Part shown: piece after piece, positions 1 to 5,691 of the stretch | Position numbering within the stretch: position 1 is the first letter of the stretch | Layout of the letters: each line of letters opens with the position of its first letter | DNA from: Ruminococcaceae bacterium UBA1448 | GTDB lineage: Bacteria; Bacillota; Clostridia; Oscillospirales; Ruminococcaceae | Direction of reading: 5' to 3' | DNA: 6,789 nucleotides | NCBI GenBank assembly: GCA_002329405.1 | Contig: DCTE01000137.1 | Location: 10,780 to 17,568, forward strand | Made by a program: the position numbers and the translations under genes | The notes under the pieces: model-generated | Told to the model about the DNA's origin: nothing | Seen by the model: only the letters and a program-made list of their open reading frames with translations | Database searches by the model: none

Positions 1-1103
1 GTATTGTCTTCTTCCAGCTCGACCCGATAACCGGCGAAATCCTCTCTGATAAAAAGATTATCTCCTTGGGCTCCGGCGGAAAATGCCCCGAAGGCCCGCA
101 TATGTACAAAAAGGATGGCTGGTATTATCTGATGCTGGCAGAGGGCGGAACTGAATTCGGCCATATGGAAACCATCGCCCGCAGCCGCAACATCGACGGG
201 CCGTTTGAATTCAATCCCGCAGGCCCGCTGATGACCGCACGCAACACCAACGGCCACCCCATCCAGTGCACCGGACATGCCGACCTCGTCGACGATATCA
301 ACGGCAACTGGTGGGTCGTCTCGCTGGGCACCCGTCCGATCGGAACGATGACCCATCACCTTGGGAGAGAGACCTTCCTTGCCCGCATTGACTGGGTAGA
401 TGGCTGGCCGGTTATGCGGGACGGCGGACTGATGCAGCTGGAACCGGATGAAGATCTGCCCGCCGCAGAAACGGTACAGCCGGTATGCGACGACATCCAC
501 TGCGATTTCACCAAAATGGACAGGCTTCCAGCCGTATTCAGCTGGCTGCGCAACCCGGTTATGGACAACTACAATCTGACCGGCAGCGGGCTGCTGCTCA
601 GCGGCACCGCCGAACGCCTTTCCACCCCCAACACTACCCCGACTTTTACAGGCATCCGTCAGACCCAATTTGCAACCTGTTCGACCGCTGTCCTGTCGGC
701 TGATCTGCCGGAAGGCTGCTCGGCAGGTATCACCGCTTATGGTATCCATACCCACCACTATGACCTGCTGGTCACCCGGCGGTATGGAAAGCTGTATGCA
801 CAGCTGCGCAAACACCTGTATGATATCGAGATGGTCACATCCGAAATCCCGCTTGCTGACGATGTCAAAGACATTACCCTGAAAATCACCTCCGACCGGG
901 ATTTCTACTATTTTGCAGTTGATACCGGCGCGGGTTTTGTTAACCTCGGCAGCGCCATGACCATCGGGCTGGCGACCGAAGTAACCGAGATGATGACCTT
1001 CACCGGTACGTTTATCGGGTTGTTCGCTGAAAACGGGTTGGCCCGGTTTACCGCATTTGACTATACGGCAAAATGGGAAGGCGCACCGGAAAGACGCCAT
1101 TGA
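1..1103 (+). CDS. GH43 family glycoside hydrolase, C-terminal part (5' end outside window)
   Basis: The reading frame is open from base 3 to the TGA at 1101-1103 and gives 366 residues with no start codon that fits the family, so the gene begins upstream. The visible protein starts inside the five-bladed beta-propeller. The motif PEGPH (Glu at bases 90-92, residue 30 of the visible part) matches the GH43 general-acid glutamate. It is followed by GWYYLMLAEGGT, the arginine-containing TIARSR strand, GHADLV and LGRETFL, all typical GH43 blade motifs. From about visible residue 160 a beta-sandwich (GH43_C2, concanavalin-like) follows, ending in FTGTFIGLFAENG. Such enzymes are usually 500-550 residues, so roughly 150-180 are missing, including the catalytic-base and pKa-modulating aspartates. 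Expected activity is arabinofuranosidase or beta-xylosidase on hemicellulose side chains or oligosaccharides. The exact substrate cannot be read from this part. It converges on the M56 gene and is separated from it by a terminator. Confidence 0.93.
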   Translation, partial: IVFFQLDPITGEILSDKKIISLGSGGKCPEGPHMYKKDGWYYLMLAEGGTEFGHMETIARSRNIDGPFEFNPAGPLMTARNTNGHPIQCTGHADLVDDINGNWWVVSLGTRPIGTMTHHLGRETFLARIDWVDGWPVMRDGGLMQLEPDEDLPAAETVQPVCDDIHCDFTKMDRLPAVFSWLRNPVMDNYNLTGSGLLLSGTAERLSTPNTTPTFTGIRQTQFATCSTAVLSADLPEGCSAGITAYGIHTHHYDLLVTRRYGKLYAQLRKHLYDIEMVTSEIPLADDVKDITLKITSDRDFYYFAVDTGAGFVNLGSAMTIGLATEVTEMMTFTGTFIGLFAENGLARFTAFDYTAKWEGAPERRH

Positions 1104-1120
1104 TATACAAGTAATCGTTT

Positions 1121-1174
1121 GAAAAGAAAACAGTCTCTCTGCCAGAAAATACGGCAAAGAGACTGTTTCTTTTT
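1121..1174. terminator. Bidirectional intrinsic terminator between convergent genes
   Basis: Bases 1128-1143 pair with 1153-1168 (15 of 16 positions complementary, one C-A mismatch at 1139) around a 9-base loop. On the plus strand the stem is followed by CTTTTTATT, which fits termination of the GH43 gene ending at 1103. On the minus strand the stem is followed by TTTTCTTTTC, which fits termination of the M56 gene whose stop codon is at 1177-1179. One hairpin therefore serves both converging transcripts. Confidence 0.9.
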
Positions 1175-1176
1175 AT

Positions 1177-3492
1177 TCAGCGCATCAGCCAGACTGTCCT
1201 TGCATCAAAGCTGGTGATCCCTTCCAGCTCAGAGCGGGAGACCGCAATCGAAACCAGCCAACCTTCCCCGCCTCCTGTACTTTGCTGTGAGCAGGAAATC
1301 CCGATCGACAGGGTATCTTCCCTGCGGCGAAGATAGGCCATCCCCGGCAGGGATTCTTCCGTCCCGTCAATCGCGTATACCAAAAGCAGCGCATTGTCTT
1401 CAAAAAACGCCTGGTCATATTCCTGCGCTGCTTCCGAGAAAGATACCAGCCCCGGCTCTGTCTGATCAAAAGACAGTTCTGTCTCCATCTCCCGGAAAAA
1501 TGTATCCAGCTCCTCCACGCTTTCCAGCCGGACGACCGGCAAAAAACGAATGGCACTAACAGCGGGACTGCCTGTATTTTCCGGGTCCATTCCAAACATC
1601 TGGAAAAAGGCTTCATCCGAAAATCCGACCGGGCTGAGCTGCCAGCTGTAACTGCAATCGGTGACAACAGGGTTATCCTGATGCTGCCGGATATATTCTT
1701 CCACATCGCCGGTACGGATGTCGATGTATTCATCAGTACCGTCTTTTGCGCTCAGGTAGATATACATGGGTTCGCTCTCCGGGCCTGCCCCGCCGATTGA
1801 AAGGGTAAACATTTCGTCAATCGGATAAAGACGGATATACAACCCCGAACCGGTCTCGATACAGTTGTACTGCTCAAAATCCGCCCAGCTGAGTGCTTCT
1901 CCCTTACCGGAAAGTGCTGTCACGTCCGAAAGCTGCAAAGCCGGTTTGGGCTGCTCAGACGTTTCCGACTCCGCCTGCCCCTCTTCCATTTCACTGTCAA
2001 AGCAGGCACGGATAACCACGATATACTCCGCCTGCTCCAGCCGCTCCGGTTCGCGGGTCAGCGACTCACAGTCAAATACCTGCACGCCGTTCCCCATATC
2101 AAAGGCCAGTGCAGCAAGAATCTGTTCGGTGTCAGGCTGTACCGCGATTTTTTCGCCCTCTTCAAAAGAGGTAAACGACCAGCCGGCTACCTGTTTCCCT
2201 TCCGGCAGCTGGAAACTGGTCAACAGCGAACCGCCATACTGTCCGGTGTCGATCTGGATACTGACGCTGCCATTCTCCCGATCAAAACCGGCTATGATTT
2301 CCAGCTGTTCCAGATAACGGGTAAAGGGCACAGGGGAACTTTGGACACATTCCCCATCCGACCACTGCTCAGCGTAAATCCTGCCGCTGCCGGTCTGCCG
2401 GCCGATATCAACCGCAAAGTCCGCGTTCCAGCTCCAGCTGCCGTCCTCTACCCCTAAAAGCCGAATGGTGTCCTGTGCAGGCCGGGGATTGGTCAGCAGA
2501 CACGCCCCCATAATGGCCACAAATACAACAGCAGTCACGATCCCCAAGACTTTCGGCCTTTTCCATCGGGACAGGTTGCGGATTCTGCCCCCGGTGTCCC
2601 CTTCGCCAAATGCCAACGGCCCGCCGCAGAAGTGACGGCGGCTGGACAGTCTCAGCAGCGATACCGAATAATCCGCACGAATGCCCTCTCCCAGTTTGCC
2701 GACTACCGCTTCGTCACAGCTCATCTCCATGTCCCGCCCGGACAGCACAAATGCCAGCCATACCAGCGGATTGAACCAGTGGATACTGAGTGCGATATAG
2801 GCCAGCAGACGGGTCAGATGATCCAGCCGCCGGATATGGCACTGCTCATGCAGGAGCATATATTGCAGCTCCCCGTCGGACAGATCAGAGAAAAAACCGG
2901 ACGGCAGATAAATTTTCGGAAACAGTATTCCCCATACAAACGGAGATGGAATATCGTCCGACAGCCGGATATTGCGCCCGGCCGGGACCGACGCCGCCAG
3001 CTTTTTCCGCAGACGCAGGGCAGATATTCCGGCATAGCCCAGCATCCCGGCAGTTCCCGCCAGCCAGATCATCCCAAGCACTGGAAAAACTGTCCTGTAC
3101 ACCGTTTCCGGCTGGCTGCCCCCGTCCGGAGCGGTCACGGTATAATATTCCCCTTCACCTGAATCAACTGGCTGGCGCCCGGCTTCTATCGCTGCGTCAT
3201 AGCCGTCGTTGTTCTGGTGAAAGATGCGGATATCGCCGGTATCATCATCCGCCCAGTCGGACAGCATCTTTCCTTCGCTGACCGGCTGCGGAATCAATGA
3301 AACGGGAGATACGGCCGCTATCGGACAAAACAGCCGGAACAGCACCACTGACCAAAGAAGATACGAAATCCATTTCGGTGCCCGTTTCAGCAGCAGCCGC
3401 GCCAGGCAAACCAGCAGGATCACAATACTGCCGGTTAAGCTCATCTGTACAACCGCTGCAAAAAAATCTCTCAAACCTGCCATCAGGTCCAT
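1177..3492 (-). CDS. M56 family (BlaR1-like) membrane metallopeptidase with large novel sensor region
   Basis: A 771-residue membrane protein with BlaR1-type layout. Hydrophobic helices lie near residues 18-36 and 41-63, followed by an outer loop (65-135), a third helix at 136-156, a cytoplasmic zinc-protease domain, a hydrophobic segment at 231-250 and a last helix at 316-335. The zinc site is HEQCH (215-219), with the conserved downstream EMSCDEAVV (255-263) giving the third ligand, so the protease should be active. Residues about 340-771 are predicted outside the cell and appear to have three parts: 343-500, 540-610 and 650-771. The last part faintly resembles the C-terminal domain of PrcB-type proteins (AFFEDNALLLVY). 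No SXXK/SXN/KTG penicillin-binding set is visible, unlike BlaR1. BlaR1 is about 590 residues, so this protein is longer because of the sensor. The ATG at 3490-3492 follows the repressor stop by 4 bases and has a GGGGGTGA stretch upstream, indicating translational coupling. Its likely role is to sense an envelope signal and trigger loss of the BlaI-type repressor. Confidence 0.9.
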   Translation of the reverse strand: MDLMAGLRDFFAAVVQMSLTGSIVILLVCLARLLLKRAPKWISYLLWSVVLFRLFCPIAAVSPVSLIPQPVSEGKMLSDWADDDTGDIRIFHQNNDGYDAAIEAGRQPVDSGEGEYYTVTAPDGGSQPETVYRTVFPVLGMIWLAGTAGMLGYAGISALRLRKKLAASVPAGRNIRLSDDIPSPFVWGILFPKIYLPSGFFSDLSDGELQYMLLHEQCHIRRLDHLTRLLAYIALSIHWFNPLVWLAFVLSGRDMEMSCDEAVVGKLGEGIRADYSVSLLRLSSRRHFCGGPLAFGEGDTGGRIRNLSRWKRPKVLGIVTAVVFVAIMGACLLTNPRPAQDTIRLLGVEDGSWSWNADFAVDIGRQTGSGRIYAEQWSDGECVQSSPVPFTRYLEQLEIIAGFDRENGSVSIQIDTGQYGGSLLTSFQLPEGKQVAGWSFTSFEEGEKIAVQPDTEQILAALAFDMGNGVQVFDCESLTREPERLEQAEYIVVIRACFDSEMEEGQAESETSEQPKPALQLSDVTALSGKGEALSWADFEQYNCIETGSGLYIRLYPIDEMFTLSIGGAGPESEPMYIYLSAKDGTDEYIDIRTGDVEEYIRQHQDNPVVTDCSYSWQLSPVGFSDEAFFQMFGMDPENTGSPAVSAIRFLPVVRLESVEELDTFFREMETELSFDQTEPGLVSFSEAAQEYDQAFFEDNALLLVYAIDGTEESLPGMAYLRRREDTLSIGISCSQQSTGGGEGWLVSIAVSRSELEGITSFDARTVWLMR

Positions 3493-3496
3493 CTCG

Positions 3497-3856
3497 TCAC
3501 CCCCGCATCTCTTTAATCAGCTGTTCCAGCTGGTCGATCTCCCGTTCGGACAGTTTTTTTCTGCTGCTGAATGCCGCAACAAAGGCCGGCAGTGACCCGC
3601 CGAAGGTCTCGTCGACAAACTGCTCGCTCTGCGCGGCATAAAACGCATCCCTGGAAATACAGGCGGTCACAATACCATCCTGATTCTGAAAAATCCCGCG
3701 GTCACACAGCCGTTTGAGGACAGTATAGGTCGTGGATTTTTTCCAGCTCAGCGTATCCTGCGCAAGTCTGACCAGCTGGCTGGAAGAGACCGGCTCATTC
3801 TGCCAGATCATATCTGCAAACTTCGCTTCAATCACACCCAGTTTTATATCACCCAT
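3497..3856 (-). CDS. BlaI/MecI/CopY-family winged-helix transcriptional repressor
   Basis: A 119-residue protein, the normal size for this family (about 120-130). The N-terminal winged helix spans residues 1-75: LGVIEAKFADMIW forms the first helix and WKKSTTYTVLKRLCDRGIF (38-56) is the helix-turn-helix and recognition helix, comparable to WSPKTIQTMLLRL in BlaI. The C-terminal helices (80-118, containing AFVAAFSSRKKL and EIDQLEQLIKE) form the dimerisation domain, the region where BlaI is cut during induction. The ATG at 3854-3856 is chosen because a GGAGG lies 9 bases upstream. The open frame extends to 3967 but that extension would translate the promoter, operators and terminator stem. It is followed after 4 bases by the M56 gene, the standard regulator/sensor pair. 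It should bind the two dyads just upstream and repress its own operon. Confidence 0.92.
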   Translation of the reverse strand: MGDIKLGVIEAKFADMIWQNEPVSSSQLVRLAQDTLSWKKSTTYTVLKRLCDRGIFQNQDGIVTACISRDAFYAAQSEQFVDETFGGSLPAFVAAFSSRKKLSEREIDQLEQLIKEMRG

Positions 3857-3865
3857 CTGCGAACA

Positions 3866-3870
3866 CCTCC
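3866..3870 (-). promoter_or_regulatory. Ribosome binding site fixing the repressor start
   Basis: On the minus strand GGAGG(TG) stands 9 bases before the ATG at 3854-3856. This strong site rules in the 119-residue form of the BlaI-type protein over the longer open frame. Confidence 0.85.
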
Positions 3871-3878
3871 AAAAGTAT

Positions 3879-3893
3879 TCTACACCCTGTAGA
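3879..3893. promoter_or_regulatory. BlaI-type operator dyad, just downstream of predicted transcription start
   Basis: TCTACA-CCC-TGTAGA is a perfect inverted repeat with 6-base arms and a 3-base spacer, sharing the TCTACA/TGTAGA arms with the neighbouring dyad. The two centres (3886 and 3912) are 26 bp apart, about two and a half helical turns. It lies between the predicted start site and the repressor ribosome binding site, so a bound dimer could also obstruct early elongation. Confidence 0.85.
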
Positions 3894-3902
3894 CCTGTTT
3901 TT

Positions 3903-3931
3903 AGTCTACAACATGTAGACCATTTTGTCAA
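3903..3931 (-). promoter_or_regulatory. SigA-type promoter of the repressor/M56 operon
   Basis: Read on the minus strand, a perfect -35 TTGACA (3926-3931) is followed after exactly 17 bases by TAGACT (3903-3908), a 4-of-6 match to the -10 consensus. Transcription would start near 3896, about 40 bases before the repressor ATG. The -10 and most of the spacer lie inside or against the upstream operator dyad, so repressor binding would block RNA polymerase directly. Confidence 0.85.
3904..3920. promoter_or_regulatory. BlaI-type operator dyad, promoter-overlapping
   Basis: GTCTACA-ACA-TGTAGAC is a perfect inverted repeat with 7-base arms and a 3-base spacer. Its TACA/TGTA cores match the dyads bound by BlaI/MecI-family repressors. 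It covers the -10 element and part of the spacer of the repressor promoter. Confidence 0.88.
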
Positions 3932-3945
3932 GACCTTCCAACAAA

Positions 3946-3971
3946 CAAAAAAGGCGTGCCGCAGCACGCCT
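3946..3971 (-). terminator. Intrinsic terminator downstream of the AraC-family gene
   Basis: On the minus strand AGGCGTGC (3964-3971) pairs with GCACGCCT (3952-3959) in an 8-bp GC-rich stem with a 4-base loop, followed by TTTTTTGTTTG. It ends transcription arriving from 4160 and above, and lies only about 15 bp before the -35 of the repressor operon, insulating it. It is 189 bases from the AraC stop codon, an unusually long 3' tail filled by a structured block. Confidence 0.88.
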
Positions 3972-4010
3972 CAAACTGTCGAGAAAATCGTCCACTAGTC
4001 CTCTCTGTCC

Positions 4011-4103
4011 GCCATTGCCCTGTTATCACATGGGCAATGGCTAGGTTTTGGGGGTGGTTGCGCGCTTACGCGCGCCCAGGGCTACCGCCCTGGACCTATT
4101 TTT
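4011..4103. repeat. Structured intergenic element of nested inverted repeats
   Basis: Four complementary pairs sit in 93 bases. GCCATTGCCC (4011-4020) pairs with GGGCAATGGC (4032-4041) over 10 perfect base pairs. Directly after it, TAGGT (4042-4046) pairs with ACCTA (4094-4098), enclosing two further hairpins: GCGCGC (4060-4065 with 4070-4075) and CCAGGGC/GCCCTGG (4076-4082 with 4087-4093). Together they would fold as one hairpin stacked beside a three-way junction. On the plus strand the block ends in ATTTTT (4098-4103), giving a possible terminator for plus-strand transcripts. No coding frame explains it. It could be a dispersed palindromic repeat (REP/MITE-like), a structured 3' UTR of the AraC transcript, or a small RNA. 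An AT-rich inverted pair AGAAAATC/GATTTTCT (3982-3989, 4118-4125) brackets it but may be chance. The rest of the 3972-4159 gap shows nothing else convincing. Confidence 0.6.
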
Positions 4104-4159
4104 CCCTTAAAATAACAGATTTTCTAATTTTATGAACGATTGTCAGACACAAAAATAAT

Positions 4160-5038
4160 TTATCGGTCATGTTCCATCATAAACGGGAGCATCGGCTGTC
4201 CTTTCCTGAACTGGGCCGGCGTGACCCCGTACAGCTTCCGGCACCAGTCGGTCATCGAACGCGCTGACGGAAAACCCGCCTGCAATGCGCTGTCCCCCAC
4301 CGACGCGCCAAACTCGGTCATATAGGCAAGCGCGTACCGCAGCCGCACCTGCGCCAGATACTGACCAAAACTTATCCCAACATATTTGCGGAAGTAGCGG
4401 CAAAAGTAGTTTTCCTGCAAACCGACATGTGCGGCCAGTTGGGAAAGCGGCAGATCTTCCTTAAAATGCTGCTCAATATACGACAGAGCCTGCCGGGCCA
4501 GGTAGTCATCCTTCTGCGCCGTCCGGCTGCCTTCTTCCTTTTCCGCCAGACAGCCCTCCAACAATAGCCAGACCAGTTTCCAGAGCAGCGCGTTGGTCAG
4601 TGCCTGGCTGTATGGCCGGGCCTGCTGTTTGCACTGATATATCTCGTTCAGCACCCCAATGATCTGATGCCGGATATCTCCCTGCGGCGGAATGACCAGC
4701 CGGCTGTGTTCAAAATCCGGGCAGGCAGTTTTCAGCATCTCGATCGACAGCAGAACAACCAGCCCCTTGGACTGCCCGGCATCGCGGGCACGGGTGGTAT
4801 GCACAACATCGCTGTTGATCAGCGATACATCCCCTTCTTCCACCTGGCGGCTGACCCCGCTTTCGATCACAATCAGCGGGTTTTGCAGCACCAGCGCAAT
4901 CTCAACCGCACTGTGCCAGTGGGGGCGGGTACTGCTCCGGCTTCCCGGCAGGTCATAGCAGACCACCATCGCCAGATCTCCCGCGCCAGGTTCGGAATAC
5001 TGGACCTGTTCATAATAGATTTCCTGCGCCAACTGCAT
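4160..5038 (-). CDS. AraC-family transcriptional regulator with N-terminal cupin domain
   Basis: A 292-residue protein, the usual size for cupin-type AraC regulators. The N-terminal part has the RPHWHSAVEI motif (HWH at 40-42, Glu 46) and EGDVSLINSDVVHT, typical of the AraC-binding cupin barrel that senses a small ligand. The C-terminal part (about 185-280) holds two helix-turn-helix units: LSQLAAHVGLQENYF with RYFRKYVG, and DSALQAGFPSARSMTDWCRK followed by LYGVTPAQFRK, the family signature. The ATG at 5036-5038 is chosen because it begins the domain naturally; the frame stays open to 5506 but only as overlap with the HD gene. A TTG two codons further in is a possible alternative start with better spacing to the G-rich ribosome site. 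It follows the HD gene by 55 bases on the same strand. AraC proteins of this type commonly activate sugar or stress genes, often neighbours. The ligand here is unknown. Confidence 0.92.
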   Translation of the reverse strand: MQLAQEIYYEQVQYSEPGAGDLAMVVCYDLPGSRSSTRPHWHSAVEIALVLQNPLIVIESGVSRQVEEGDVSLINSDVVHTTRARDAGQSKGLVVLLSIEMLKTACPDFEHSRLVIPPQGDIRHQIIGVLNEIYQCKQQARPYSQALTNALLWKLVWLLLEGCLAEKEEGSRTAQKDDYLARQALSYIEQHFKEDLPLSQLAAHVGLQENYFCRYFRKYVGISFGQYLAQVRLRYALAYMTEFGASVGDSALQAGFPSARSMTDWCRKLYGVTPAQFRKGQPMLPFMMEHDR

Positions 5039-5051
5039 TCCCCCCTTTTTT
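5039..5051 (-). promoter_or_regulatory. A6G6 homopolymer tract acting as ribosome binding site of the AraC gene
   Basis: On the minus strand six A (5046-5051) run into six G (5040-5045), then a single A (5039) and the ATG. The A/G junction can pair with 16S rRNA as AAGG at about 5 bases from the ATG, but no normal GGAGG is present. Two abutting homopolymers at this place are unusual and could vary in length. Confidence 0.5.
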
Positions 5052-5093
5052 CTAATGGCTGTGCCGGGCCTCCGATACAGAAACTTCCCCTGT

Positions 5094-5663
5094 TTATTCC
5101 CTTGATTCGTCCAGATAACTCGCCTGCAAATCCGCCAGATGCAAAAGCAGTGCGAGCGGTACCTTCTCAAAGGCCGCAGAAACGCTGTTGTCCCCAGGCT
5201 TGGAATCAAATCCACCCATATGAAACCGAATGGCGATTGCCTCTTCCAGTGACAGCCGGACAAACCGCTCAATGATGAATACACTCTTTTCCCCATGTCC
5301 ATAGGGAATCTGCTCATCAACCGTATAGTACGGTTTTTGCACCCAGACGCCGTTTTCCTTGACGTTGCGGGTATCTTCCCGGTAAAAGTTGACCTTGCAC
5401 AGGTCATGCAGCAGACCGGCAACCGCGATCGTCTCCTCCGAATAGGGGCACTGGTCACCAAACTCCGATGTACAGAGCTTCTCCAGCCGCTGATATACAT
5501 GGACACTGTGCTGCATCAGCCCGCCGGCGCAGGCGAGGTGATACCGTGTGGAAGCCGGTGCTGTGAAAAAATCCGCCTTTTCCATCCATTCAAGCAGCCG
5601 GTCTGCTCCCCGGCGGGTAATCTTCTGCTGATACAGCGCGATAAACTCCTCTTTGCTGATCAT
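5094..5663 (-). CDS. HD-domain metal-dependent phosphohydrolase
   Basis: A 189-residue soluble protein that is almost wholly an HD domain. The likely metal ligands are visible in order: His 52 (GGLMQHSVHVY), His 86-Asp 87 (AGLLHDLCKVNFY), His 123 (YGHGEKSV), His 148 (IRFHMGGFD) and Asp 178 (LLLHLADLQASY). The pattern HLACAGGLMQHS near residue 42 resembles the HD domain of YhaM-type exonucleases, but the nucleic-acid-binding OB domain of YhaM is absent. Members hydrolyse phosphate esters, often in nucleotides or nucleic acids; the substrate here cannot be told. The ATG at 5661-5663 has AAAGGAG 6 bases upstream. The gene lies 28 bases after the M42 peptidase stop and 55 bases before the AraC start, consistent with one operon. 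Very similar stand-alone HD proteins are known in Firmicutes and some of their phages, but nothing else here suggests a phage. Confidence 0.88.
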   Translation of the reverse strand: MISKEEFIALYQQKITRRGADRLLEWMEKADFFTAPASTRYHLACAGGLMQHSVHVYQRLEKLCTSEFGDQCPYSEETIAVAGLLHDLCKVNFYREDTRNVKENGVWVQKPYYTVDEQIPYGHGEKSVFIIERFVRLSLEEAIAIRFHMGGFDSKPGDNSVSAAFEKVPLALLLHLADLQASYLDESRE

Positions 5664-5691
5664 TGCCGTCTCCTTTCCAGCCGAAAACAGG

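Noticed and set aside
66..1103. A complete GH43 gene starting at the TTG at 66
   Set aside because: The frame is open to base 3 with GH43-like sequence (VFFQLDPITGEI), and the catalytic aspartates would be missing. The gene is cut by the window edge.
2632..3281. Two overlapping plus-strand open frames opposite the M56 gene
   Set aside because: They are antisense to the HEXXH protease domain and adjacent helices, with no ribosome site or domain, and are typical GC-rich shadow frames.
1177..3856. Classical beta-lactam resistance regulator blaR1/blaI with a nearby beta-lactamase
   Set aside because: The sensor lacks penicillin-binding motifs and no beta-lactamase or PBP2a-type gene is in the window, so the gene symbols are not applied.
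3857..3967. 37-codon upstream extension of the BlaI-type repressor
   Set aside because: It would translate the promoter, both operators and part of the terminator. The ATG at 3856 has a strong GGAGG site and matches family length.
4011..4103. CRISPR repeat or riboswitch
   Set aside because: There is no spacer-separated repetition, and the block lies downstream of genes on the minus strand rather than in a leader. No known riboswitch core was recognised.
5039..5506. 156-codon upstream extension of the AraC-family gene
   Set aside because: It lies inside the HD gene in another frame, shows no domain, and the cupin domain begins naturally after the ATG at 5038.
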